A stretch of DNA of 64,000 nucleotides from Lamellibrachia columna (Eukaryota; Annelida; Polychaeta; Sabellida; Siboglinidae). Under the pieces are notes generated by a model that was not told where the DNA came from, ran no database searches, and was given only the letters and a program-made list of their open reading frames with translations. Both the position numbers and the translations under genes were made by a program. Of the stretch, positions 12,331 to 23,475 are shown piece after piece. Every line of letters begins with the position of its first letter. The first letter of the stretch is position 1. Location of the stretch: NCBI GenBank assembly GCA_963662155.1, contig OY759262.1, forward strand, positions 245,001 to 309,000, in the 5' to 3' direction.

Positions 12331-14222
12331 GGTAATATGTGTATGCATGACAATTATGATAATGATGGACACAACTGCCATCAGCAACATGGTATTGATA
12401 TTGATGATCTCAAGAAATATGTAAATTGCATGAAACATGGTAAAAAAGAAGAAAATGGCATATTTTCTAACCATATTATATATGGTACTGAAAAATTATT
12501 TAAAGCATTAATCTTGCTCTACAATGGCATGCTTATTCATGGTGTATCTCTATGTGAGTTACTGATAGATACTATGGTGCCACTTCAGAAAGATAAAAGA
12601 AAGGCGCATCATAACTCTGATAAATATTTTCTAACCATATTATATATGGTACTGAAAAATTATTTAAAGCATTAACCTTGCTCTACAATGGCATGCTTAT
12701 TCATGGTGTATCTCTATGTGAGTTACTGATAGATACTATGATGCCACTTCAGAAAGATAAAAGAAAGGCGCATCATAACTCTGATAAATATAGAGCGTTG
12801 ACTTTAGGCAGCATCATTGGTAAACTTTATGATGCCATTATTATCAAACAAACTGGAGTTTTTGACGTCTGATTTACAATTTGGGTTTAAAGATGGCTTA
12901 TCTACAACAATGTGTACTTTTATGGTAAAAGAAACTATTTCATATTATGTAAATAATGGTAGTACTGTACATGTTTTATTACTTGATGCTTCTAAAGCAT
13001 TCGATAAAGTAAATTATTGTATGTTGTTTCAAAAATTAATTGATAAGGCTATGTGCCCATTAGTTGTCAGACTTTTACCTCACATGTACACACACCAGAA
13101 ATTACAAGTTAGATGGAATGACGTAATATCAAACCAATTCAGTGTGAAGAATGGGGTACGCCAAGGAGGTGTTATGTCTCCACTTCTATTTGGAGTATAC
13201 ATGGATGGGCTGTTGGATGAATTAAAAGACCTTGGTATTGGCTGTTATATTGGGAAACATTTCTGTGGAGCTGCAGGATATGCAGATGACATTATATTAA
13301 TATGTCCTACTAGTTCTGGGTTGCGAAAAATGATTGAGGTGTGTGAGAAACATGCCAAACTACATGATGTGTTGTTTAATGGGTCAAAAAGCAAATTATT
13401 GGTGTACAAGAAGGATGCTGATCCGCATTATGAAATAAATGGTACAGATGTTTCTACATGTGAGAAAACTATACATCTTGGAAATGTACTTAGCGCAACC
13501 GATAAGTATGAAATGGTGTTTGATTGTATCAAGAAATTTAACTGTAATGTAAATAGATTTATGTCTGAGTTTGGTTCACTTAAAACTGTTGTCAAAAACA
13601 AACTGTTTCATCAGTATTGTTGTGCATTGTACGGATCTCAATTATGGCCACTGTGGCATGACAGTGTTAGCAAGATGTGCACACAGTGGCGTAATGCATT
13701 GCGTAAAGTATGGAAGCTACCGTATGCTTCCCAGAGAGATTTAGTACCATTAATTGCTGAATGTGTACCTTTAGATGTGGCTTTGGTCTTTAGGTTTATG
13801 ATGTTTTATACAACAGTAGCCTTGTCAGATAACATGATTGTTAATTATATTGCAAATACATTGACATTTGCTGATAGGTCAACTATGGGAGAGAATGTAA
13901 GACACATTATGTCCAAATATAACATGACCCACCATGAACTGTTGTATATGCCTATGAGTGCTATTAAGCATAAATATAAAGAAATGTGGAATAGCAATGT
14001 CAATGCTACAAACTATGACAATGCAAACATGATTTGTGAATTGGTTGAAATGAAAGATTGTAACAATGACACTGTCTTTAATAAGGAAGAATGTAATGAT
14101 GTGATTTCATATCTCAGCACAATATAATTTGTTTTCTAGCTGCTATTTCTAACTTACAATTTGTTTAATATGTACATGTTTGTGGATCTTGAGTCGGAAT
14201 AAAGATGATAATAATAATAATA
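12331..14222 (+). mobile_element. 5'-truncated non-LTR retrotransposon (LINE copy 1)
   Basis: The element holds a reverse transcriptase reading frame, a short 3' UTR and a terminal (ata)n tail at about 14204-14222 after an aataaa-like gtcggaataaagatg. Its 5' end joins the host repeat at a shared atgtgtatgcat string, so the left junction lies in microhomology. An internal direct duplication of about 163 bp (12464-12626 and 12627-12790) breaks the frame. The insertion is associated with loss of about 1 kb of the host 1.58-kb unit. The second copy at 15577-17830 supplies the missing upstream endonuclease part. Confidence 0.85.
12817..14127 (+). pseudogene. LINE reverse transcriptase (C-terminal two thirds of ORF2)
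   Basis: This frame encodes a non-LTR reverse transcriptase, which copies element RNA into DNA at the target site. Visible motifs in order are FKDGLSTTMCTF, LLLDASKAFDKVNY (catalytic Asp, motif A), NGVRQGGVMSPLL (motif B) and GYADDIIL (catalytic YADD, motif C, near 13275). A long C-terminal thumb-like region follows with no RNase H domain. The frame starts inside the domain because the upstream part is displaced by the 163-bp duplication. The catalytic residues are intact, but without the endonuclease and 5' end the copy cannot be autonomous. The clade is uncertain, somewhere in the APE-type CR1/L2/Rex-like group. Confidence 0.85.
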
Positions 14223-15577
14223 ACATCAGCCAGTAAGTGTTGTTACATTATAACAGAGTACAGTTGCTTATTTGTAGCATTTCTCCTCTAAAGACAGCAT
14301 TTACTACTGCTGTTACCTCTCTCTCCCCATTATATATTGGCGATAATATTACATTATTATAACAATATTATTGTTATTGCATTTTGAGTCACTTAGCAAA
14401 TAGAAGTGGGTAAGTCAGCCAGTCAGTGTTGTCAGCATGACAGCTGTCATTCTTGTGTACTTTTATTGTGCTATAGTTACATTACAGCAGTGTACAGTTA
14501 GTTGTAGCATTTCTCCTTTAAAGAAAGCATTTCGTACTGTTCACAATGATATATTGGCAAAATAACTGTATTACCTGATTGTGACATTCGTGCACTGTAT
14601 GCTATACAAACTCATGCAACTTAAGTAACTTACTACAAGTGTGCTGGCTGGTCTGTCTACATGTCCAGTATGACAGGTGTGATTCCGACAAACCGGGCCA
14701 GACCAATGTAAAAAGTATATGTATAAATTATGCATTTTTGTGATTCAATAAATTTATTCATTCTAATGAATCTTGCAATTGTATTGTTATTATCTGTCAC
14801 TTAGTCCATATGCAATTACCACTTATTTTCACAACCCCCCCAGCATACCTATTCGACTTTGGCCTACTCCTAAAATGTATGTGTATGCATTGAATATTAA
14901 CATTCACACACTTTATTAATATCTTACCAGATTTCATAATCAGGTGTCGGCCACGCACGAAATTCACACGTCTACTATCAGAAACACTCGAGGCGAGGCG
15001 ATGTGATGCAAGGCAAGCGCGGCTGTCAAGCTACGCTACGCCTACACCACGCCACGCCACCGCCCGTGCTGTCAAACCTGGCTTACAGTTCTCGCTGTAA
15101 CGAGAACGAAACGCAGCAACTGCCAAAATATATTCTGAATGCAAACTCCAATGTTCACGCTTAATGATAGTCTATGGAACGCGTGAATTCCGCTAGATCC
15201 GTTTCCTATTTCCCGCCCACCGTCTAAGCCCCGCCTCCTGTCACTCACACACTGTTCGAGCATGAAAAAGAGTGGCGCCATCTGACGCAATTCAACCGAC
15301 AGCTAGTTACGAATTGTCCGCCGACTGCGCTGCTGCAGCACCGTCGACGGTGTCGGCACCTGGCGCATTCTTCCGTTCCACAGCCCTTGTCCGCCCGATG
15401 GCGCCATTGATTTAGCTAGTTACTGTAAGTAAGCCGGCGATGTTTTGTTTACATGAGAAATTTGTGCCGCTGGAGTTACACCGACTATTAGAACGACATT
15501 GTGTAACGGCGGCACACAACACGCACACACAGACACAACATACACATATAGACACACTTGCTATATTAAGGCTAATA
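14223..15577 (+). repeat. Remainder of composite unit 4 and truncated unit 5
   Basis: After the LINE tail the host repeat resumes within the subrepeat region (atcagccagtaagtgttg), reaches the unit boundary at 14679, and unit 5 runs to about 15577. There the string ggctaatat leads directly into LINE copy 2. The 72-codon minus-strand frame at 15072-15290 is the same recurrent shadow frame as in the other units. Confidence 0.8.
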
Positions 15578-16878
15578 TTATACAAAGATTGAACTCATTT
15601 AGTTCAAACAGTGTATGCGTTGTATCCAGCTCAATGGATGAGAGTGTGCCATTAATAGGCAGAACCTATGGGGGCTGTTCAATCATTTGGACATCCAATA
15701 TTAGCTGTAAAGTGGATACAATAGAGAGCATATCTAAGAGGCTGTGTGCTGTGAAAGTGACAGTAGTTGGTATCGAGTTTGTATTGTTTAACATGTATAT
15801 GCCATGTGACAAGGGTTATGCAAATCACGATTTTTTTAAATATATAGACGTTCTTAATGAAGTGAGTGAAATTTGTAACAAAACTGCATCACAATATTTT
15901 GTATTGGGTGGTCACTTTAACACTGACTTGACAAGGGATACTCCCAAGACAAGAGCTCTACATTCATTTGTTAATAATGAACAAATGTTTTTATGTATCG
16001 ATGCCGAATGTTCTAATATACCATATACATAATGTTCAAAGAGCAATGGCTGCAAGTCAACAATAGACCATTTTATGGTAACACAGAATTTGCGTGAATC
16101 AATTATCAAATATGAATCAGTGTTTATGAACAGTGAATTTTCTGATCATGTTCCAATATGCCTTGAAATGCAAATAGATGTGTCATATCATGAATCATTT
16201 GAACGTAAATGTAAAACGAATGTAGCTTGGCATAAATGTACGGAGGTCCACATTGAAAATTACAAATGTGAGCTTGATAAGTTGATATCATGTATTGATT
16301 TTAATCATGATGCTGTTAGTTGTGTTGATTACCAATGTAAAATGCACACAGGTTTTTTCTCTGATTTGTATAATACTGTTGTAAATAGATGCATTGTTGC
16401 CTCAGATATGTGTTTGCCAAAGACGGGTGCCAAGAAAGGGAGCAGCAAGGTGATACCTGGTTGGAACGAACATGTACAGGCTCAACATGATACTTCCTTG
16501 TTCTGGCATGATATTTGGGTGCAATGTGGTAGGCCACATAATGGTGAAGTAGCCGATATCATGAGGCGTACTCGATCCAGGTATCACTACGCTGTGAGAT
16601 ATGTAATAAAGGAAGAAACAAGGATAAAAAGCAATAGCTTGGCTGAAGCTATTAGTGAAGGTAATGATCGTAACTTATGGATAGAGGTGCATAGTTTAAA
16701 AAAATCTTGTCATTTTCTGCCTAATGTTATTGATGGTCATATAGGGTCAGAAGATATTGCTGATTTATTTTCCTCAAACTTTGAACAATTGTACAATTCT
16801 GTTGGATTTGACGAAGAACACGTGCACTTATTAAAAAGTAGAGTTGACAATCTTGTTAGTAATAATGTGTATGCATGA
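15577..16878 (+). pseudogene. LINE endonuclease (APE/EEP type) and linker, inactivated
   Basis: The endonuclease nicks target DNA for target-primed reverse transcription. Visible motifs are YGGCSIIW, LFNMYMPCD, GGHFNTD and, further on, STIDHFMV and SDHVPI. The family motif is normally GGDFN; here the aspartate codon reads as histidine (near 15907). A stop at 16030-16032 separates the first frame from the STIDHF part, which continues at 16075-16878. The linker ends at a stop near 16876, and the RT continues in another frame from about 16862. The copy therefore carries a motif substitution, a nonsense codon and a frameshift. Confidence 0.8.
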
Positions 16879-17830
16879 AAATTATGATAATGATGGTCAC
16901 AACTGCCATCAGCAGCATGGTATTGATATTGATGATCTGAAGAAATGTGTAAATTGCATGAAACATGTTAAAAAAGAAGAAAATGGCATATTTTCTAACC
17001 ATATATATGGTACTGAAAAACTGTTTAAAGCATTAACCTTGCTCTACAATGGCATGCTTATTCATGGTGTATCCTCATGTGAGTTACTGATAGGTACTAT
17101 GGTGCCACTTCAGAAAGATAAAAGAAAGGGACATCATAGCTCTGATAAATATAGAGCGTTGACCTTAGGCAGCATCATTGGTAATCTTTATGATGCCATT
17201 ATTATCAAACAACAAACTGGAGTTTTTGACACGTCTGATTTACAATTTGGGTTTAAAGATGGCTTATCTACAACAATGTGTACTTTTATGGTAAAAGAAA
17301 CTATTTCATATTATGTAAATAATGGTAGTACTGTAAATGTTTTATTACTTGATGCTTCTAAAGCATTCGATGTAGTAAATTATTGTATGTTGTTTCAAAA
17401 ATTAATTGATAAGGCTATGTGCCCATTAGTTGTAAGACTTTTACTTCACATGTACACACACCAGAAATTACAAGTTAGATGGAATGACGTAATATCAAAC
17501 CAATTCAGTGTTAAGAATGGGGTTCGCCAAGGAGGTGTTATGTCTCCACTTCTATTTGGAGTATACATGGATGGGCTGTTGGATGAATTAAAAGACCTTG
17601 GTATTGGCTGTTATATTGGGAAACATTTCTGTGGAGCTGCAGGATATGCAGATGACATTATATTACTATGTCGTACTAGTTCTGGGTTGCGAAAAATGAT
17701 TGAGGTGTGTGAGAAACATGCCAAACTACATGATGTGTTGTTTAATGGGTCAAAAAGCAAATTATTGGTGTACAACAAGAAGGATTCTGATCCGCATTAT
17801 GAAATAAATGGTAGTTTACATTTTAAGTGA
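16862..17830 (+). pseudogene. LINE reverse transcriptase, copy 2 (3'-truncated)
   Basis: The frame carries the same motifs as copy 1 (FKDGLSTTMCTF, LLLDASKAFDVVNY, NGVRQGGVMSPLL, GYADDIIL) without the 163-bp internal duplication. It shows the normal spacing from the MCMHENYDND start of the segment to motif A. It ends soon after SKSKLLVYNKKD, so the thumb and 3' UTR are missing. Confidence 0.8.
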
Positions 17831-18044
17831 AAGCACCTCTAGGCATGGACTATATCTTTCTTTCAAGAAAATAATGTGCTAATTTATTAAATGATATGCC
17901 TTTGGCTTTGAGGCGGCTGGATTTTTAGCAGGGGACATCTCAGCCTCAGCCAGCGTTTGAGTATATGCTAATATGCTATAGTAGCTTAGGAATTGAATGA
18001 CTCATTCCTTAATATATGACAATTTAGCTTCTGTGTGTGTGCAG
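17831..18044. other. Short intergenic or intronic stretch
   Basis: No feature was recognised between the LINE and the first exon at 18045. The last bases (gtgtgtgtgcag) form a 3' splice site for that exon. Confidence 0.4.
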
Positions 18045-19227
18045 GAAAATTTTTCTCAAATGAATGATCAACTTGATGTGAAGGTCTCAAGAGCAAAGGA
18101 AATAAACAAACCCCATGTGTCCAAGGTGAGTGTAAATACAATATTGAATAATAACAGTATAATTAATAATTGTTTTTTTTACCAATGGCAATGCCATGGC
18201 AATGGCATTTTTGGCACACCTGTGTGTGAAATGATCACGCACGTTTTAATGCAATATTACTAATAGCCTATAGCTGTTCGCACTTGCTCTAATCTCTTAG
18301 AACATATTGAAGAATTAAGGTGGATGGGTATCGCAAGAATTGGATTGCATGTTCTGTATTAACGGTTGTTTGTGTCAGGACAGCATGGAGTAGAGAGACA
18401 GGAGTTATGGAAAAAATTTTCTCTGCCTCTATGTAATATGATTTTATCTGCTTCTGGGTAATCTGAACATGCATGTCTACCTTTTGTAAGATAACTGATT
18501 CATTCTGTCCGTAGGGCACATCAAGTGCAGCTATAAATCTGATGGCCGAGCATAGGATATCGTACCGTAAAAGACGTTCCTTCAAGCTAGATGTCATCCC
18601 AACAACATTTTCTGCGTCGAATGTTCGACGTACACCCAAGACCAAGTCGCGACAAACAACAGTCATCTCCAAGACAAAGAGAGCAGGTAGGCCTAACTAT
18701 CTGACTGATTGATATAAAAGGGAAACGTATATGGCTTATTTCAGTGAAAGTGTAGCAAAACACTGCCGGTCTTTGGCCATCACACAAAATTGCTACCCTT
18801 AGGCGAACGACTTTTAAAAACCACCAACCCTATTCTCATGCCTGATGGATACTACTACTTTTAATATTTGCGTGTGTGCGTGCGTATGTCCTAACAACCA
18901 TCATCACATGGTACATAATCTCTTCATTAATAATGTAAGATTTAACTAAAAATATATAATTATGTATAAGATTTAACTAAAATATATATAATTATGTATA
19001 AGATTTAACTTAAAATATATAATTATGGAATGTTTTATTACAAAGCGTATTATATATTTAATTTAATTGCACAAACTGTTGAGTAATGTTGAACATTGAA
19101 TACTTAATTCCTGATGTTGAATACCTTATTTGTTTAAGCTTCCAAAGCTGCAGTCACACTCGAAAAGCTGGTGAGGGACAAGACCCATCAGGAAGCTGTC
19201 CATCCAGTACCAGACCTCCAGCATTGA
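18045..19227 (+). CDS. Three 3'-terminal exons of an unrecognised basic protein gene
   Basis: The product is unknown. Three exons have matching splice sites and phases. 18045-18125 (cag acceptor, gtgagt donor, phase 0) encodes ENFSQMNDQLDV and onward. 18515-18686 (gtag acceptor, gtaggc donor, ends in phase 1) encodes a basic stretch including MAEHRISYRKRRSFKLD and RRTPKTKSRQT. 19139-19227 (taag acceptor) completes the split codon and ends SKAAVTLEKLVRD...DLQH before a TGA at 19225-19227. The spliced part is 113 residues, strongly Lys/Arg/Ser/Thr-rich, with predicted-disorder composition and no recognised domain. The 5' end would lie to the left, but LINE copy 2 occupies that DNA, so the upstream exons are either more distant or lost. 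The internal phase agreement makes chance unlikely. Confidence 0.55.
18930..19030 (+). repeat. ~31-bp AT-rich repeat, three copies
   Basis: Three near-identical copies of an AT-rich unit (tataagatttaactaaaat) lie in the last intron of the plus-strand gene. Confidence 0.75.
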
Positions 19228-19374
19228 GCCTTCGACGGCTTCCATAGCTTTGTTATCCACTTTGCTTCAAAGGTGTATGCCTTTTTGTATTATGGCATGG
19301 AGCATAAGTTGCCATGAGTTTGACATAATGCAGGATATATGGAAAAACATGACATTGGCTGGTAGGTTTATAAT

Positions 19375-20866
19375 TTATCGAAAATACTGTTTTGAACCAG
19401 TACCATCTGGCAGACTGGCAAAATTCTGCAGAACATCTGCAGTTATTCCAGTACACACTGTCTTTTCACGCAAGTCAAGAAGAAAGGTATTTAACCTCAT
19501 GTGTTCAAGGTGAGTGGAAAGGTGTGGAGCAGGTACCCCAAACACATGGGCTGAAGCTGCCATACCAGTGTCACTTTCAAGAATAACTTGCGGCTTGACA
19601 ACACTGTCCAAAACAACTGCAAGTTTAATAGTTTTTGCAGAGTTTCTGTGATGCACCATGGAAGACGAACCTTGCCAAGATCCTTGCAAATGTCTTCAAA
19701 GCTGAAGTATGCAACATGATCAAACTCTGGCGGTGGCTCTCTGTATGACTGAAACATAAAAACGACAAAACTACTGTCTTAGGATTGGTTTATGAAAAAA
19801 ATACCTTCCTTAGGAATTAATTAGTAGACTAGGTAGTGTGGCGCTGTCACAACTGGTTGCCCTCAGAGGAAGTGCCTGATTTTCCCAAGGGAAAATCACA
19901 GATTAGACAATCAAATAGAACAAATTCAAAAAAAGATAAATAGTCAAAGCAGAAAGAAGTAAAAGTAAACACATTTGATTAAGACAGGAGACCTTCAATA
20001 TGCAAACAGTAATTGAGCAACACTTACAGGCTCCTGTCGGGTTGTTTCTGGTGTTTCTACACACTTTGAAGGCATCCATAGGGTTGGCAAACTTCCAGGT
20101 ATCAATGTTCTGCGAGTTTCGCTTGGACCTGTACAAAAAAGTTATTTTTCTTGTACAAAAAAGTTATTTTTCTTGTACAAAAAAGTTATTTTTCTTTTTT
20201 GTGTTATGTAAATATATATATCAAACACTTATTACTATTCTTACTGCTATTGTTTCATTGTTGCCATTATCATTTTGTATTATTTTTGGTATTTAATATT
20301 TCAATTTCTTCAGCACTGTATTAACAGCTGAGCTACTACCCCCCCACCCCACCCCCAAAACTGTGCCTGTGAAGAATCGTGATTATGAAAATAATTTCAT
20401 ATATATATCTGCAGCTAGAGTAAGCGAAGACAGACACTTTTTGATATTATTATACCTATAAAACAGACATACATGTTGGGCCTACTTAGCTTAACCTTTA
20501 GTCTTTACAGAACTTTACACACAGTGACACAGTTACTCACTGATTCAGGCTCTTTAACCGGTATATATGTAAATTTGCAACATCACTGAACAGTTATTAA
20601 CCAATTAATTACAGTACCAAGAAACTTACATGTTTGAAACAATCATCTGTGAAATGCCTGGAGCAGATCTTGGCATTGTCAGCATCGAAGCTGCTGTCCA
20701 TTCTTATTGATGCGAATGATGGCATGCAGCAAACGGGCTCTCCATTCGGTTCCCTTCGGTAGACAATCCTCTGCATTTTGCACTTGTGCAAGCGCAATCG
20801 ACTATGGCATGCAGCAGTTGCTGCCAACGCTTTTTGACATTTTGATCTGTGCAACTCGAACGCCAT
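19375..20866 (-). pseudogene. THAP-type zinc finger gene, decayed
   Basis: THAP domains are C2CH zinc fingers that bind DNA, found in transposases and chromatin proteins. On the minus strand, the exon at about 20634-20866 ends with NAKICSRHFTDDCFKH, the C-terminal half of a THAP finger, followed by a gtaagt donor. The exon at about 20028-20130 reads PSETRRTLIPGSLPTLWMP, the typical segment after the finger (family pattern L.pgavPtlf). A further exon near 19672-19749 starts SYREPPPEFDHVAYFSF. A last open stretch at 19375-19650 contains VFGVPAPHLSTHLEHMRLN. The N-terminal Cys pair is not clear. Phases do not fit between exons 1 and 2 (0 against 1), and the last stretch is in a different frame from the exon before it. 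I therefore infer a degraded gene. Confidence 0.5.
20134..20198 (+). repeat. 22-bp tandem repeat, three copies
   Basis: Three copies of aaaaaagttatttttcttgt-type units lie just beside the THAP exon 2 acceptor (minus strand), and the last one runs into a T-rich tract. On the minus strand each unit contains gtacaag-like strings next to the real cag acceptor. Confidence 0.8.
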
Positions 20867-20994
20867 TTACATTCAACCGGCGACGCCGGAAGTAAACAAC
20901 TCAATGTGTCCGCAGCGGGCGCAAAATCGAACTCGTTCGCGCATAACGCGGAGCTGGCAGTCCAGTAAATATATGTCCATGGTTATAAGGGTGA

Positions 20995-21380
20995 ACATGA
21001 GGATGATGATGAGGACGAGGAGCAGGATGAGGCTGAAGGTGTCATTGTCTTCGTCCTCATAATCGTCATAATGATCACCCTCATTGTCATCATCATCATC
21101 ACTAAGACCGCTTAATTGTCTTCATCTTCTTCCTCATTATGATCATAACCATTTATCACCCTCATCATCACCATCGTTATCATCATCACCATCGTTATCA
21201 TCATTATTATCTTCATCTTTATCATCACCATCATCGTCATAATCATCATCATCATTATCATCGACACTAAGATGACCCCTTAATTGTCATCATCATCACA
21301 ATCGTTTATCACCCTCATCATCACCTACATCATCAGTATCATCATCATCACCATCATAATGATAATCATCATCATTTTTA
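20995..21380 (+). repeat. Trinucleotide (atc/cat)n microsatellite region
   Basis: Interrupted atc/cat repeats cover almost 400 bp, with a short gat/gag-rich opposite-sense part at 20995-21040. Its two ends are partly complementary and could fold. Confidence 0.9.
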
Positions 21381-21535
21381 TTACATTACTGGTCGATTGA
21401 TTACATTACCGGTCGATTTATTACAAAACCGGTCGATTATTACATTACTGGTCGATTTATTACATTATCGGTCGATTATTACATTATTGGTCAATTATTA
21501 CATTACCGGTCGATTATTACATTACTGGTTGTAAC
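21381..21535 (+). repeat. Minisatellite with ccggtcgatt core
   Basis: About nine copies of a 17-20 bp unit of the form ttattacattaccggtcgat, with spacer-length and accgg/actgg variants. Confidence 0.85.
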
Positions 21536-21691
21536 ATTGGTTCCGTCAATCTACACTGTAATACTTTGTTTCTTGATATTAAGGTATCAATATATTTACA
21601 CATTTTAAGAAATGTCACTATTTACTTGAAACATTATGAAATGTTATTGTTTAATTTGTAAAGTGTGATTGTATACAGCCAAGCAAAGTAC

Positions 21692-21803
21692 TTATAATGA
21701 GGCTTTCCACGGAGCCGTCAGCCTTCTCGCAGCAGTACCAGAAATGGTTCGCTATGTCTCCTGCCCATGTCCACATCAGTCCATTTCCGCTCTCTTGCCC
21801 TAC
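21692..21803 (-). pseudogene. Possible transposon-derived exon (NHFWYC motif)
   Basis: A minus-strand stretch between a ctgcag acceptor and a gtactt donor reads through GNGLMWTWAGDIANHFWYC and then CEKADGSVESL. Trp...NHxWxC followed by a short Cys/Asp-containing segment recalls a motif in uncharacterised THAP/Kolobok-like proteins of invertebrates. This is recognition from memory, not a search result. It lies upstream (minus sense) of the THAP remnant, so the two are not in the order of a single THAP-first protein. Confidence 0.3.
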
Positions 21804-23024
21804 CTGCAGAAAAGAAACAATCATTGGCATATAGGTGATAACTTCAATTAACACTCGCAAACACTCACATTAAATAATATGACATCACAGTCTTCTCAAT
21901 TATTTATGGTGTGCCTTTTACCAAAGTATAAAAGCAAAGTATAAATTGAAATAGCATGAACGTTGGGTAATATGGAATAATAGTTGTATGAAATTCATAC
22001 ACAATAAATAAATATACTTTTACATCTGTAGTGTGATTGTAAATAATTATGACATGCAAACCTTAAGATTTATGCACATTTGATGTAACATACAATAAAA
22101 CAGTAATTGCCCTATGGGTAATTTACAGGTTAAAAAAATTACATTATGATATCAAGATGCAGAGCAATTACGTGTATTTGTATCATTCTATAATGTAACA
22201 TGTAATTTGTTCTAACTGCCTGAATCAGCATTTATGAAACAGGCATATTCATCATATAGTGCATCAATGTATTTAGTGTGGAGATGGAACGGCCACTTCC
22301 TGAGTTTCAGATGAACTGCTTGTTGTTGGTCCAGCCATCACACGTTTTCTACACAGAACACAGAGTTTGTTTCCAATTCGAAGCCCCAGGCTTGGATCCT
22401 TTTCTGACTATTGTCTGGATATCGTTCGGATACCCTTAGCCCTCCTTCCATGATTCTTAAATGGATTGCACCCTAACACCTAAACCCATGGTTTTATATA
22501 CAATCATCCCTGTGGGATTGTATATCCTATTGTAATGATGGAAGTGTCAGTGTAGCAATACACACAGCTGAGCATCAGTCCCATGTCAGATCTATTGGGC
22601 TGATATGATACCAGATCCTTGGGCCCTGCGCTGTGTATTGCCCCTGACACTTCCATTGTCACAAAGCTAAACAGAATGCCTCCAAGTGGGCTGTAATGTG
22701 AAACCCTCACAGGGTGGCTGCAATATGATGCCAGCTCTTCTTGTGGGAATGGTAACCTGTTGGTGTTGCGGCAAATGCTCCAAAATCTGGAAGAAACACT
22801 GCATGTGAAAAAAACCCAGACAAAAACAGATGATTAAAGTACATTGTGTCATCTACACCCAAATCAAAATAAATTTGACCAATTATAGATAATGCACACA
22901 ACGTTGAGGGTATCTGGTTAAATTAGACTGCAGAACCTAAATTTGCATGAACATTGCCACTATCCTAACTTCAAGTTGTATCTCAAGAACTTAACATGGA
23001 CCCACTCTAATTATTTTATGGGAA
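21804..23024. other. Unassigned DNA
   Basis: Short minus-strand open frames at 22504-22901 overlap in several frames and show no domain. No transposon end was identified. Confidence 0.35.
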
Positions 23025-23475
23025 ATTGTTGACGCAATGACCTTACTAATGGTCGAATTTGATAAAAATTTGAGTTTACTCATTTTGGGTATATCAGGTC
23101 AAGGTCAGTGACCTAACTGACCTTTGCAAAAGCTTTTTTAAACTGCCACATGATGCACATCTCTGGATAGAGCAATGTCTTAGCTTTATTTTAACAGCAC
23201 TTTAGCACCTTTATGGCCAAAGTTAAGTCTACATACATATTTACATGTACTGCAAAATTCTATGATACTTGTTGATACAATGACCTTGCTAAAGATAAAA
23301 TTTTATCAAAATAGTAGTTTACTCTTTCTGGGTATATCGGTTCAAAGGTCAAGGTTAATGCCTTTAAAAAAAAATTGTAATGCCACATGAGACATATCAA
23401 TTGATAGAACAATGTTTTAGCTTTATTTCAACACCAAAACCAGCACTTTATGACCATTAGGGCCAAAATTATTTG
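23025..23475 (+). repeat. Diverged ~250 bp direct repeat, two copies
   Basis: The segment 23025-23230 (tgacgcaatgaccttactaa ... tagctttattttaacagcac) recurs at about 23270-23475 with many substitutions but the same order of motifs: gggtatatc, aaggtcaagg-type, tgccacatga, agctttattt and gccaaa. It is an old tandem duplication. Confidence 0.7.

Larger units (their letters stand above)
7413..15577 (+). repeat. Tandem array of a ~1.58 kb composite repeat, 5 units, two LINE insertions
   Basis: The string gtgattccgacaaac starts units at 7413, 9010, 10588, 12169 and 14679, giving spacings of 1597, 1578 and 1581 bp before the LINE-disrupted unit 4. Each full unit has three parts: an AT-rich segment with aataaatt motifs; a GC-rich segment with a (gccac)n tract; and a 3' part made of three ~230-235 bp subrepeats (for example at 8371, 8606 and 8836). 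A 72-codon minus-strand frame recurs in each unit, but it covers the GC-rich core and has no recognisable domain. Unit 4 is represented only by its first ~165 bp and last ~455 bp. Unit 5 is cut off at about 15577 by the second LINE copy. Confidence 0.9.
15577..17830 (+). mobile_element. LINE copy 2, truncated at both ends
   Basis: This copy contains the APE-type endonuclease followed by the reverse transcriptase up to about 70 residues beyond the YADD box. It is the same family as copy 1, with near-identical sequence over the shared part (12331-13450 against about 16862-17815). The 5' end is lost inside the endonuclease, and the 3' end stops at about 17815 with no tail. It abuts the last, truncated unit of the 1.58-kb array. 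Confidence 0.85.
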
